From JAFGTP01 sp964472715 (GTDB taxonomy: Bacteria; Fidelibacterota; UBA2242; JAFGTP01), in contig CAYYMT010000062.1 in NCBI GenBank assembly GCA_964472715.1, positions 1 through 21,188 of the forward strand: 21,188 nucleotides of DNA. The letters run 5' to 3'. A program made the translations under genes and the position numbers. Within the stretch, counting starts at the first letter, position 1; every line of letters begins with the position of its first letter. Below are positions 1-8,332 of the stretch, piece by piece. The notes beneath the pieces were generated by a model. That model had not been told where the DNA came from, did no database searches, and saw only the letters and a program-made list of their open reading frames with translations.

Positions 1-1
1 A

Positions 2-2506
2 ACGCTGGGGCATGTTCTGAACAATACATTGCAGGATATTCTGATCCGCCATGCCAGAATGCAGGGAAAAAATACCCTCTGGCTGCCGGGAACAGACCAT
101 GCCGGCATTGCCACTCAGAATGTAGTGGAAAAAAAATTACGCAAAGAAGGTAAAACCCGTCGTGATCTGGGCCGTGAAAAATTTGTTGATGAAGTCTGGG
201 AATGGGCCAATAAACATAAATCCATTATCTTTAACCAGTTAGAGGAACTGGGAAGTTCTTTTGACCGTGACCGGGAACGCTTTACCCTGGATGAAGGCTT
301 GTCCAATGCTGTCCGTAAAGTGTTTGTTGATCTGTATAAAAAAGGACTGATCTACCGTGGGCGTCGTATTATTAACTGGTGCCCCGCGTCCCAAACCGCT
401 TTATCCAATGAAGAGGTGATCTACAAAGAAAAACAGGGACATCTCTGGTATTTCAAATATCCTGTCAAAGGAAGCGACAGGTTTGTCCGTATCGCCACCA
501 CCCGGCCGGAAACAATGCTGGGAGATACAGCCGTGGCAGTGAATCCGAAAGATGAGCGCTTTGGCGACCTGGTGGGTCAAAAACTGATCCTGCCTATTAA
601 GAACCGGGAAATTCCGGTAATTGCCGACAGTTTTGTGGATCCCGAATTCGGAACCGGTTGTGTCAAAGTGACCCCGGCCCATGATCCCAATGATTTTGTC
701 ATGGGCGAAAGACATAATCTGCCGCAAATCAATATTATGAATCCCGATGCCACCATGAATGAAAATGCCGGCGAAGCCTATGATGGACTGGACCGCTTTG
801 AGGCCCGCAAAAAGATCGTGGAAGAAATGGACGCGTTAGGATTGCTGGAAAAAGTAGAGGATTACAATAATAAAGTAGGATTCAGCGAACGTGCCGATGT
901 CATGATCGAGCCTTATCTGTCAGCCCAATGGTTTGTGAAAATGGAAGATTTGGCGAAACCGGCCATTGATGTGGTGAAGAAAGGTAAAATTAAATTTTAT
1001 CCGGAACGCTGGACAAAAACCTATTTTCACTGGCTGAACAATATTCAGGATTGGTGCATATCCCGTCAATTGTGGTGGGGCCACCGGATTCCGGTTTTTT
1101 ATTGTGATAAATGTAATTGGTCCGATGCCTTGCTGGAAGACCCGAAGAATTGTCCGGAATGTGGCGGCGAAATTCGTCAGGACCCGGATGTGCTGGATAC
1201 CTGGTTCAGTTCCTGGCTGTGGCCTTTTTCCACCATGGGATGGCCTGAAAAAACCGCTGACCTGAAAAAATTCTTCCCCACCGATGACCTGGTGACAGGG
1301 CCGGATATTATTTTTTTCTGGGTGGCGCGAATGATCATGGCAAGCCTCGAATTCACCGGCAAGATTCCCTTTAAACATGTTTATTTCACCGGCATTATCC
1401 GCGACGGGCAAGGCCGGAAAATGAGCAAATCACTGGGAAATTCTCCTGACCCGCTGGTATTGATCGATAGATATGGCGCTGACGCGCTGCGCTTCGGAGT
1501 AATGCTGATCGCGCCCAAAGGACAGGATATTATGTTCTCGGAAAAACGGCTGGAAGTAGGCCGTAATTTCATGAACAAGGTTTGGAATGCATCGCGGTTT
1601 ATTCTGATGAATGTCAAAGATGACAGCATTTTTAATGAACCCCTTGAGATAACCGGTGCGAAGCTGACCCTGGCTGATCAATGGATTGTGGGAAAATTGA
1701 ACCGCACTATCGAGCGTATGGAAAAACATTTCAATGTCTACCGGTTTGATGAAATCGCCCGGGACATCTATGACTTTGTCTGGAGTGATTTCTGTGACTG
1801 GTATATTGAATTGATCAAGAACCGTCTCTATGGCAAAGACGAACAAATTAAAAAGGAAACCCTGCAAATTGCCATTTATATTCTGAAAAATATTTTGAAA
1901 TTATTACATCCTTATGCGCCTTTTATCAGTGAGGAGATCTTTCAGAAAATCAAATCTGCTGATGAAAAAGATTTAATTGTAGCACGATGGCCGAGAATTG
2001 AAAAAGAAGTGAACAACAAAGTGCTGGATGAATTCAGCGTCCTGCAGGAAATCATAACCTCAGTGCGTACCATTCGCAGCGAATTGAATATCGCGCCGTC
2101 TAAAAAGCTCAATCTCTTCATCAAAGGAGAAGATGAACAGGATGTGGTTAAAATTTTTAACAATGCCGAACTGCAGGGAAATATCAGGAGTTTAGCGGGC
2201 ATTGACCAGGTGACTATTGATGCGCATCTGGCTGCTCCGAAACCCTCTTCTTCCACAGTTGTGAAGAACACTGAATTGTTTGTTCCCCTGGAAGGGCTGA
2301 TCGATCTGGACGCGGAAAAGGCGCGCCTGGAAAAAGAGATCAATGGCCTCAAAGGCCGCCTCAAAGCCTGCCAGGGAAAATTGGCGAACCACAATTTTGT
2401 CAAGCGGGCCCCCAAAGAAGTGGTGGAAAAGGAAAGAAGTAAAGAAAAAGACTATAAAACGGAGTTGAAAAAATTAGAAGATAATTTCAAGACTCTCTTT
2501 GCATAA
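2..2506 (+). CDS. valS: Valine-tRNA ligase (ValRS), 5'-truncated by window edge
   Basis: Class I aminoacyl-tRNA synthetase that charges tRNA-Val with valine in the cytoplasm. The reading frame is open from base 2, so the gene starts upstream of the window. About 45-50 N-terminal residues are missing, judged from the usual ~880 aa length; 834 are present. The first visible codons read TLGHVLN, the class I HIGH region, followed by GTDHAGIATQ typical of ValRS. Next come the CP1 editing domain (TTRPETMLGD near bases 496-525), a zinc-knuckle-like insertion with two CxxC pairs (cysteine codons at 1103, 1112, 1151, 1160), the KMSKS loop at 1418-1432, the anticodon-binding helical domain, and a charged C-terminal coiled-coil arm (about 2300-2500) characteristic of ValRS. 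An internal TTG at 29 is not a true start. The stop is TAA at 2504-2506, with a hairpin just after it. Identity is essentially certain. Confidence 0.97.
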   Translation, partial: TLGHVLNNTLQDILIRHARMQGKNTLWLPGTDHAGIATQNVVEKKLRKEGKTRRDLGREKFVDEVWEWANKHKSIIFNQLEELGSSFDRDRERFTLDEGLSNAVRKVFVDLYKKGLIYRGRRIINWCPASQTALSNEEVIYKEKQGHLWYFKYPVKGSDRFVRIATTRPETMLGDTAVAVNPKDERFGDLVGQKLILPIKNREIPVIADSFVDPEFGTGCVKVTPAHDPNDFVMGERHNLPQINIMNPDATMNENAGEAYDGLDRFEARKKIVEEMDALGLLEKVEDYNNKVGFSERADVMIEPYLSAQWFVKMEDLAKPAIDVVKKGKIKFYPERWTKTYFHWLNNIQDWCISRQLWWGHRIPVFYCDKCNWSDALLEDPKNCPECGGEIRQDPDVLDTWFSSWLWPFSTMGWPEKTADLKKFFPTDDLVTGPDIIFFWVARMIMASLEFTGKIPFKHVYFTGIIRDGQGRKMSKSLGNSPDPLVLIDRYGADALRFGVMLIAPKGQDIMFSEKRLEVGRNFMNKVWNASRFILMNVKDDSIFNEPLEITGAKLTLADQWIVGKLNRTIERMEKHFNVYRFDEIARDIYDFVWSDFCDWYIELIKNRLYGKDEQIKKETLQIAIYILKNILKLLHPYAPFISEEIFQKIKSADEKDLIVARWPRIEKEVNNKVLDEFSVLQEIITSVRTIRSELNIAPSKKLNLFIKGEDEQDVVKIFNNAELQGNIRSLAGIDQVTIDAHLAAPKPSSSTVVKNTELFVPLEGLIDLDAEKARLEKEINGLKGRLKACQGKLANHNFVKRAPKEVVEKERSKEKDYKTELKKLEDNFKTLFA

Positions 2507-2524
2507 AATATTATCTGAAATCAA

Positions 2525-2561
2525 CCAAAGAAGCCTCTCAATTTCTGAGAGGCTTCTTTGG
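2525..2561. terminator. Hairpin between convergent valS and L,D-transpeptidase genes
   Basis: A perfect 16-bp inverted repeat (arms 2525-2540 and 2546-2561) encloses the 5-nt loop ATTTC. It starts 19 nt after the valS stop. Short T runs follow or sit in the outer stem on both strands, so it can act in both directions, ending valS and the leftward L,D-transpeptidase transcript. The U-tracts are short, so efficiency is uncertain. Confidence 0.8.
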
Positions 2562-2575
2562 GTTGTGACTATAGA

Positions 2576-2625
2576 GTCATTGCGAGAGAGCACCGCGATC
2601 GAAGCAATCTCGACGTCCTGTCAGA
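2576..2625. repeat. Half copy of dispersed GTCATTGCGAG-type intergenic repeat
   Basis: The segment begins GTCATTGCGAGAGAG. At 2604-2620 it contains GCAATCTCGACGTCCTG, the reverse complement of which matches 20941-20957 in 16 of 17 positions. Its outer end matches the terminal inverted repeat of the element at 20870-21022. Only one end is recognisable here, so this is a solo or decayed half. Repeats of this general appearance are common in intergenic DNA of many bacteria and carry no protein. Confidence 0.65.
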
Positions 2626-2684
2626 TGACCTCATGAGGGCAGCTGGAGACTGGTAGCTTCCACCTACCTAAAGTGTTTGAATAA

Positions 2685-3443
2685 TTATTTTGTTATCTCA
2701 GGCAATTCCCATAGTTTCATAAGATCATCATACAATTGTCGGGTCAGTTGCACCATCACCGGGTTCTTTTCACTTTTTAACCAGCCAATTATTTTTGATA
2801 AATCCGCCGGTTCCATTACGGTACATCCGGCTGTGGTTTCAAAGGGTTTTGCCCAATTGTGAATAAAAATGCAGGATCCGGCGCCTTTTGATACGGGATT
2901 GGTGTTATGGTCCACAAGGATTCCCTGTTCATAATAGATGCCGGCCCGGCTCATTTTTTCCGAGGAATTCCAGTCAATTTTTGAAGCCGGTTTTTGATTT
3001 GATACGATTTGATTATAAAAATCTGAATCGGCATCATCGACACATTCGATCATTTCCGTGACATGAATGTAAGGCATATTCAGATTATTCATCTGTTCAG
3101 TTGAGTCATAACCAAAAACAGCGCTTAGTTCAAATATACCGGCGGGACTTCGGCCGTCACCTTCTTTTTTCGGAGGTAATTCGCTGAGGCATAGTGTGTC
3201 ATGCAACCCCCGGCCCATTCCCAGTCCGCTTCTTCCCAGGGAAATGTCAATAGTTTTGTCCCATTGCTCCCATTCTTTTGTGCCGGAATTACGGTCAAAG
3301 CAATAGAGATTTCCTTGTGTCGCAGTCAGAGAATCGGTGATAACGACTATCAACTGGCCACTGGATTTTGGAATAGAATTTTTGGTTTCTGCCATTAGAT
3401 TGGCAGCGCAGAAAATTACGATTAAAAGTATTAATTTCTTCAT
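2685..3443 (-). CDS. Secreted L,D-transpeptidase (YkuD-type catalytic domain)
   Basis: 252 aa. Residues 1-18 form a signal peptide (two Lys, a hydrophobic core, then LMA before ET), so the enzyme acts outside the inner membrane. YkuD-fold enzymes cross-link peptidoglycan stem peptides or attach proteins to them through a cysteine nucleophile. Visible family signatures are the EGDGRSPAGIF segment (residues 94-104), the core histidine at 195 in IFIHNW, and the nucleophile Cys207 in TAGCTVM, an [S/T]xGC box. The 12-residue His-Cys spacing is shorter than in canonical YkuD, and the pattern resembles the COG3786-like group whose members read GSCIF(L/I)H. The start ATG is 1 nt after the upstream rlmD-like stop and has no strong ribosome site, which suggests translational coupling. 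The exact reaction (3-3 cross-linking, hydrolysis or tethering) cannot be told from sequence. Confidence 0.87.
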   Translation of the reverse strand: MKKLILLIVIFCAANLMAETKNSIPKSSGQLIVVITDSLTATQGNLYCFDRNSGTKEWEQWDKTIDISLGRSGLGMGRGLHDTLCLSELPPKKEGDGRSPAGIFELSAVFGYDSTEQMNNLNMPYIHVTEMIECVDDADSDFYNQIVSNQKPASKIDWNSSEKMSRAGIYYEQGILVDHNTNPVSKGAGSCIFIHNWAKPFETTAGCTVMEPADLSKIIGWLKSEKNPVMVQLTRQLYDDLMKLWELPEITK

Positions 3444-3444
3444 A

Positions 3445-4854
3445 TTATTTACTCAATCCTGTTACAACTTCAATATGCGGAGTATGGGGAAACATGTCAA
3501 CCGGCTGTACGGAAGTAATGGTGTACCCGCCTTTTTCATTCAATAATTTCAAATCCCGAACCTGGGTGGCGGGGTTACAGGAGACATAAACGATTCTGCC
3601 GGGATTGATCTGAATGATCTGCTGAACCAGTTTGGGATGGAGGCCGGAACGGGGCGGATCAACGATCAAAAGGTCGGGATGCGGCAGCTGTTGAAATAGT
3701 TCCGGTTGTTTATCAAACAAACTGTCGAGATTACCGTTTAAAAATTCGATATTGTCGATATAATTATTTTTCGCATTATTAACAGCGTCATGAACCGCTG
3801 CCTTGATGATTTCAATGCCGGTAACGGTTTTGGCGTCAGGCGCGAGAAAAAGGCCGATAGAGCCGGTGCCGCAATAGAGGTCCCAGACATTTTCATCCGG
3901 TTGTACATTGGCGGCCTGTTGAATCTCACGATACAATTTCTCCGCCATGATCGTATTGGTCTGGAAAAAGGAGGCCGAAGATATTTTGTACGTTAAAGCA
4001 CCTAACCTGTCTTCAATATATTCCCGGCCATGCAGTATATTTTGAATTTCCGGAATAGTGGTTCCCCCTTTGTTGGTGGCGACGGTATGCATCAAACTGG
4101 TGATGCCGGGGAATTCCGCCAGTATCCGGTCTTTGAGAGGTTCAAAAAGTTCGGGACGGTCTTCCTGAGTGACAATATTGACCATTAACTGACCGGTATT
4201 GTATCCTTTGCGAATCATGAGATGACGCAGAAAACCGACATGTTCCCGCTGGTCATAGGCTTTCAGATTATTTTCCAGACAGAATTCCCGTACCAGCGCC
4301 ATGATGCGGGCTGATTCTTTCGGCGCGATTAAACAGTCGTCAAGGTCGATGGATTTCCAGTAATTTCCCTGAACCCGCAATCCCAGGGCGAAATCATGGG
4401 GTTTATCCTGTTCAAATTCCCCTGTCAGCCAGCGGTGGCGGGAAAAGGAAAATTCCATTTTATTGCGGTAGTGAAAGATCTTCTCGGCACCAACCACAGG
4501 ATTGATATCAACATCAGTAAATCCGCCTAAGCGCTGATAAAGATCAGTGATCTGTTTCTGGAAAAATTCCAACTGGATTTCATAGGGAATATTCTGGTGT
4601 TTACAGCCGCCGCAATAGTCAAAATATTTGCAGGGGGCATCGATCTCATAGTCACTTTTTTTCAGGACTTCTTTGATATAGGCCTCGGCATAGGACTTTT
4701 TGGCTTTTTTGATTCTGGCAGTCACTTTTTGTCCGGGAATGCCATCATCCACAAAGATGGTGTAGTTGTCTATTTTTGCCACACCTTTGCCGTGAAAACT
4801 CAGGTCTTCAATTTTCAGGTCAACAATATCTCTTCTTTTGACGGGTTTTTCCAT
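3445..4854 (-). CDS. rlmD: 23S rRNA (uracil-C5)-methyltransferase, RlmD/RumA family
   Basis: 469 aa, the usual length of the TrmA/RlmC/RlmD family, which transfers methyl from SAM to C5 of a uridine in structured RNA. Domain order: an N-terminal TRAM RNA-binding domain (residues ~5-65), a [4Fe-4S] cluster site with Cys75, Cys81, Cys84 and Cys174, a central RNA-recognition part, then the Rossmann methyltransferase fold with SAM motif DLYCGTG (325-331). FFQTN is at 296-300, IVDPPRSG at 397-404, the catalytic nucleophile Cys426 in YVSCNP, and the general base Glu462 in HTPHIE. The cluster cysteines and TRAM domain favour RlmD (U1939-type) over tRNA-specific TrmA. The exact uridine, or a dual RlmCD activity, cannot be decided. 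The start lies only 18 nt after the terminator-like hairpin of the upstream CPBP gene; its likely co-transcribed partner is the L,D-transpeptidase gene. Confidence 0.93.
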   Translation of the reverse strand: MEKPVKRRDIVDLKIEDLSFHGKGVAKIDNYTIFVDDGIPGQKVTARIKKAKKSYAEAYIKEVLKKSDYEIDAPCKYFDYCGGCKHQNIPYEIQLEFFQKQITDLYQRLGGFTDVDINPVVGAEKIFHYRNKMEFSFSRHRWLTGEFEQDKPHDFALGLRVQGNYWKSIDLDDCLIAPKESARIMALVREFCLENNLKAYDQREHVGFLRHLMIRKGYNTGQLMVNIVTQEDRPELFEPLKDRILAEFPGITSLMHTVATNKGGTTIPEIQNILHGREYIEDRLGALTYKISSASFFQTNTIMAEKLYREIQQAANVQPDENVWDLYCGTGSIGLFLAPDAKTVTGIEIIKAAVHDAVNNAKNNYIDNIEFLNGNLDSLFDKQPELFQQLPHPDLLIVDPPRSGLHPKLVQQIIQINPGRIVYVSCNPATQVRDLKLLNEKGGYTITSVQPVDMFPHTPHIEVVTGLSK

Positions 4855-4872
4855 GAATATCTCTCTTCATAT

Positions 4873-4903
4873 AAAAAATGCTGCCGGTGGGGCAGCATTT
4901 TTT
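4873..4903 (-). terminator. Rho-independent terminator of the CPBP protein gene
   Basis: A 13-bp perfect stem (arms 4873-4885 and 4891-4903) has a GC-rich core and a 5-nt loop. On the minus strand it ends in a run of six T. It begins about 5 nt after the CPBP gene stop. It is symmetric, with an A run at one end and a T run at the other. It sits only 18 nt before the rlmD-like start codon. Confidence 0.88.
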
Positions 4904-4908
4904 AAAGG

Positions 4909-7900
4909 TTAACTCAATAATCTTTCATACCAATTGGTTTTGTCTTTGATCAGCAACCAGATGACCATTACCAGGAGAATGCCAATCAAAAATGCGCCGC
5001 CAACAATTGCCTTGGTACTGCCGGTACAAATTAAATCGTGACTAAAATAAATTATCAGAAAACTAATGCCAAACATCAAATAGGCCAGCAAATTTTTCCG
5101 CAGGAAAAAAACCTGGCAGATATACAGCCATAAAATTACAATTAATATGGAAAAATAACTAAACAAAAACTCCGGCATTGTATCAACACCGTCAGGCAAC
5201 AGAACCGGAATAATTGCCAGTAATGCAATAAGAAAAAGTTTATTCCTGAAAATAATGGAAACAATGGAATAGTAAAGCACCGTGATTGTCATCCCTATCA
5301 TAATGGTTTTTACCAGTATATCCAGAATAAAGAAGTTTTGAACCAGGTATTGGGGCACATTGATATCGGGACTGGTAATGAATGACGGGTTATTGCCGGC
5401 CACATATTTAATACCGATGATGATCGCGATCAGTCCGAAAGTGGTAAATAATGAGGACAGCAGCACATCAAAACCGAACGACTGGTTTTCCTTTAAATCC
5501 GCTACAATATTGCGGTTGCCGTAATAGGCGACCCCGATCAAAAGCAACAGAAAGAACAATAGAACGGTTAATAATAAATTGACCAGGCGGCTAAAAATAA
5601 TTGAGATTACAAAATTGAACTGGCTCCAGGTGGTATCATAATAGATAAAATTTGTTTTTAGGTTCACGAGCTCATAGATGAAGAGTATCAAAAACAGCCC
5701 GGCAGAAGTGTAAATTATTGACTTCCAGGGAATATTCATGAAATTGAAAGATTCCTTATGTTTCAATAAAAGCGCCAGCAGGAACAGCGGCAGCAACAGC
5801 ATTCCCAGAATTTTGCGGATTGAATCAAAATTATTCTCTTTATTGGTTTCCAGAAGCCAGTTTTCCGGCACTTTATACCAGCTTTTAAAATAGCCCAGTT
5901 CGTCGCCTTTCACTTGCAATGTCAGCCGCAGTTTCGCCTCGTCAATATTAGCAACAAAACCGTATTTACTTTCATAAACAAAAGTATGGTCGGTGCGGTT
6001 CGGCAGGATATTGGAAAAGGATTCCACCAGCCGGAAATCATCAAGCTGATATTGCTGTTCCGCAATAAACTGTTCAACCCGGATAAGGGCCAGTTCTTTG
6101 CTGAGATTATAGGACATGGCATCTTCGGACAACATATGATTGAACCCGGTTACAACATTATCCATAGGATGAACATCGACGATGAATTCTTCTTTTTCAT
6201 GCTCCTGATAGAAGCGTATCCTGTAACTGACGAGATTCGGCAGATAATTGGCGAAAATAAAATTAGCGCTGTCGATTGTGGTATGAGTGGTGATGTATTT
6301 TAAACAAGGCTCGTCACAATCGGAGATAATTGAGATTGCTGTTTCAAAGCGGTTCGGGTCCAGCCCCCGGCTGTCAACAAACTCTTTGGCGGTTTCAATG
6401 GCTTCTTCCTCTGATACCGTGAAATTGATGTACTCGCCCAGCCGTTTCACCGGCAGCAAAAAACTGCCGATAAAGACAATCAGGGCAACCAAAATAAAGT
6501 AGGTTTGCTTTTTGGAGTAAGCCGGCAGGGAAGCTGACACATGAGGACGCGGATGGACTTCAGGGAGCGGTTTCGTCTCTTCTGTTTCACCGCTGACATC
6601 ACTGCGGTTCAACAGCTCTTCACTGCTCAAAAAACCACGGTTTTTAAAATAGTAAAAAAGGTTGTAGAGCAACAGGAAAAGCGCGATTGAGCCGGCGATA
6701 ACAGAGGGAATTAAAATACGGGTGTTGCCGGTATTGGCAAACATCAGGATGGTCAGAAAAGCATCCACAGTGTAATGCCATATCAGCGTCGCAACAATAC
6801 CAAAACTGATAAAGACATACCCGGTGGCAATTCCAAATAAACTAACCTCCACGCCTCTGATCCAAAAGGGCTGGTTCGGATAATTGGAATGAGCGAAGCC
6901 CCAGATAATCGCTGTCAGGATCACCGCAAAAAGTTTGGATTTTGTAAATTTATCAAAGAGGGGAATACCATATAGCCGGAAACAAAATTCCTCGGTAACA
7001 GCGGGAATAAAGCCGGCAAACAAAATAAAAATCCAGGGGAATTTTGTATTGATGATCTCACTGTAATTGACGCTGGCCGGGGACCACGCGCCCAGTTTTT
7101 CGGCAATAATATAGAAGAATAGCTGAAAAACAATGAATACAAAGGCCAGCACGAAGCCGGTCAGGGTGCTTAAGAAAAACTCCCGGGTCTGCATACCCTT
7201 CCAGGTAAAAGACCGTAAAAGTCCGTTTTTGGCCGGAAACATTTTTTTATAAAGGGAATCGCCGGCAGATGCCAGAAAGAACACCGCCGCGCCGTATAAT
7301 AACGCGCCAATTACGATCCCGGTGATCCGGTCCGTATAAAATCCGGAAATACTTTTCGATGTATTGTAATAATAAAACCTTAATGGCAGCATATTTAACT
7401 GGGAAATTAAAAAGATCGAAAAGGTGGCAATACCAAAAATCAGACCCACTTTTAAATTAAGTTTTCCTCTGATGGCGGTATAAATAAAAACAACTACGGA
7501 ACTCAGGCCCAGCAGAAATAAAAAGGCCATCGCGATTATGGCGGTGGTTTGGTTTTGTGACCGTAATTTTTTATAGTCCCGCTGCCAATATTCCGGTACT
7601 TTTAGATATTCTTCGTAATAGCCAACCTTATCCCCTTTGACCCTTATTCGAATTTCAAAATGGGCGCCGTAGATTTCAACATTCCTTTTCCGGTAAGTAA
7701 AACTGTAATCCACCCGGGCTTTTTGGGATTTTGTGGCCTTATCTTTTAATTCCCAGTTATCGAGATTATGCTCAGTGTTTTTATCAATAAAATTCCGGGC
7801 GGCCTGCTCGGCGGCTTCCATTGAGAGCGAACTCAGCGCGGTTTCTTCTTTCAGGACATGATCGAAATAGCGCAGATCGCCATCAGTGGAAAAACTAACA

Positions 7901-8262
7901 TAGACCTCTTCTTTTTCAAGGCTGTTGAAAAATCTGACAGACCATTGCCAGATATTGAAAGTTTCTGAAAAAAACCTGTGAGATTTTTCAATACCCAATT
8001 CCTTTTCAATAAAAATTTTGGATAATTCCGGATAATTAAAAGTCGTGGCATTATGAAAATACCGGTCGGGTTGTATATTATTATTTCGCAGGAATGTCCG
8101 GGCTTTGTCCGACGCCTCGGGTTTTGTCAGGTTAAAGGTGATTGATTGTCCCGGAAAAGCGGTTTTATGATATTTTAATGTAAAGAAAAGGGAAAGAATT
8201 AACAGTATCAGTGCGGAAAGGATGAATAAGAGATTGTTTTTTGTCAGTTTCTCGTATTTCAT
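4909..8262 (-). CDS. Internally duplicated membrane protein with CPBP intramembrane protease domain
   Basis: 1117 aa polytopic membrane protein. Residues ~12-30 form a TM helix. Residues ~35-235 are probably extracytoplasmic and contain two PepSY-like units. TM helices follow, then a CPBP (Abi/Rce1-type) glutamate protease with all three motifs: EExxxR (Glu424, Glu425, Arg429), FxxxH-like FAH (His458) and HxxxD (His496, Asp500). After a hydrophilic linker (~545-585) the plan repeats: TM ~586-604, PepSY-like region ~612-802, TM bundle to the end. Paired landmarks show duplication: VKGDKVGYY (208-216) with VKGDELGYF (784-792), KVPEYW (221-226) with KVPENW (797-802), FYYYN (296-300) with FIYYD (872-876), all offset by 576. 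The second half lacks the EExxxR and His residues, so it is presumably non-catalytic. Substrate is unknown; family members process prenylated proteins or peptides or act in immunity to bacteriocins. The start is MKYEKL with a weak ribosome site, 24 nt after a terminator hairpin. Confidence 0.85.
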   Translation of the reverse strand: MKYEKLTKNNLLFILSALILLILSLFFTLKYHKTAFPGQSITFNLTKPEASDKARTFLRNNNIQPDRYFHNATTFNYPELSKIFIEKELGIEKSHRFFSETFNIWQWSVRFFNSLEKEEVYVSFSTDGDLRYFDHVLKEETALSSLSMEAAEQAARNFIDKNTEHNLDNWELKDKATKSQKARVDYSFTYRKRNVEIYGAHFEIRIRVKGDKVGYYEEYLKVPEYWQRDYKKLRSQNQTTAIIAMAFLFLLGLSSVVVFIYTAIRGKLNLKVGLIFGIATFSIFLISQLNMLPLRFYYYNTSKSISGFYTDRITGIVIGALLYGAAVFFLASAGDSLYKKMFPAKNGLLRSFTWKGMQTREFFLSTLTGFVLAFVFIVFQLFFYIIAEKLGAWSPASVNYSEIINTKFPWIFILFAGFIPAVTEEFCFRLYGIPLFDKFTKSKLFAVILTAIIWGFAHSNYPNQPFWIRGVEVSLFGIATGYVFISFGIVATLIWHYTVDAFLTILMFANTGNTRILIPSVIAGSIALFLLLYNLFYYFKNRGFLSSEELLNRSDVSGETEETKPLPEVHPRPHVSASLPAYSKKQTYFILVALIVFIGSFLLPVKRLGEYINFTVSEEEAIETAKEFVDSRGLDPNRFETAISIISDCDEPCLKYITTHTTIDSANFIFANYLPNLVSYRIRFYQEHEKEEFIVDVHPMDNVVTGFNHMLSEDAMSYNLSKELALIRVEQFIAEQQYQLDDFRLVESFSNILPNRTDHTFVYESKYGFVANIDEAKLRLTLQVKGDELGYFKSWYKVPENWLLETNKENNFDSIRKILGMLLLPLFLLALLLKHKESFNFMNIPWKSIIYTSAGLFLILFIYELVNLKTNFIYYDTTWSQFNFVISIIFSRLVNLLLTVLLFFLLLLIGVAYYGNRNIVADLKENQSFGFDVLLSSLFTTFGLIAIIIGIKYVAGNNPSFITSPDINVPQYLVQNFFILDILVKTIMIGMTITVLYYSIVSIIFRNKLFLIALLAIIPVLLPDGVDTMPEFLFSYFSILIVILWLYICQVFFLRKNLLAYLMFGISFLIIYFSHDLICTGSTKAIVGGAFLIGILLVMVIWLLIKDKTNWYERLLS

Positions 8263-8280
8263 AATTTAAAGCCTGTAATT

Positions 8281-8306
8281 AAAAAAGACCCCGATACATC
8301 GGGGTC
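8281..8306 (-). terminator. Rho-independent terminator of the 76-aa protein gene
   Basis: A perfect 9-bp GC-rich stem, GACCCCGAT/ATCGGGGTC (8287-8295 and 8298-8306), has a 2-nt loop. It is followed on the minus strand by six T (8281-8286). It lies 26 nt after the stop of the small gene and 24 nt before the CPBP start codon. Confidence 0.92.
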
Positions 8307-8332
8307 CTTAATTTTAAATGAAAGAACGGTAA

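Noticed and set aside
401..1411. Antisense ORFs opposite valS
   Set aside because: They overlap a fully supported valS frame and their translations show no domain or motif; they are codon-bias shadows.
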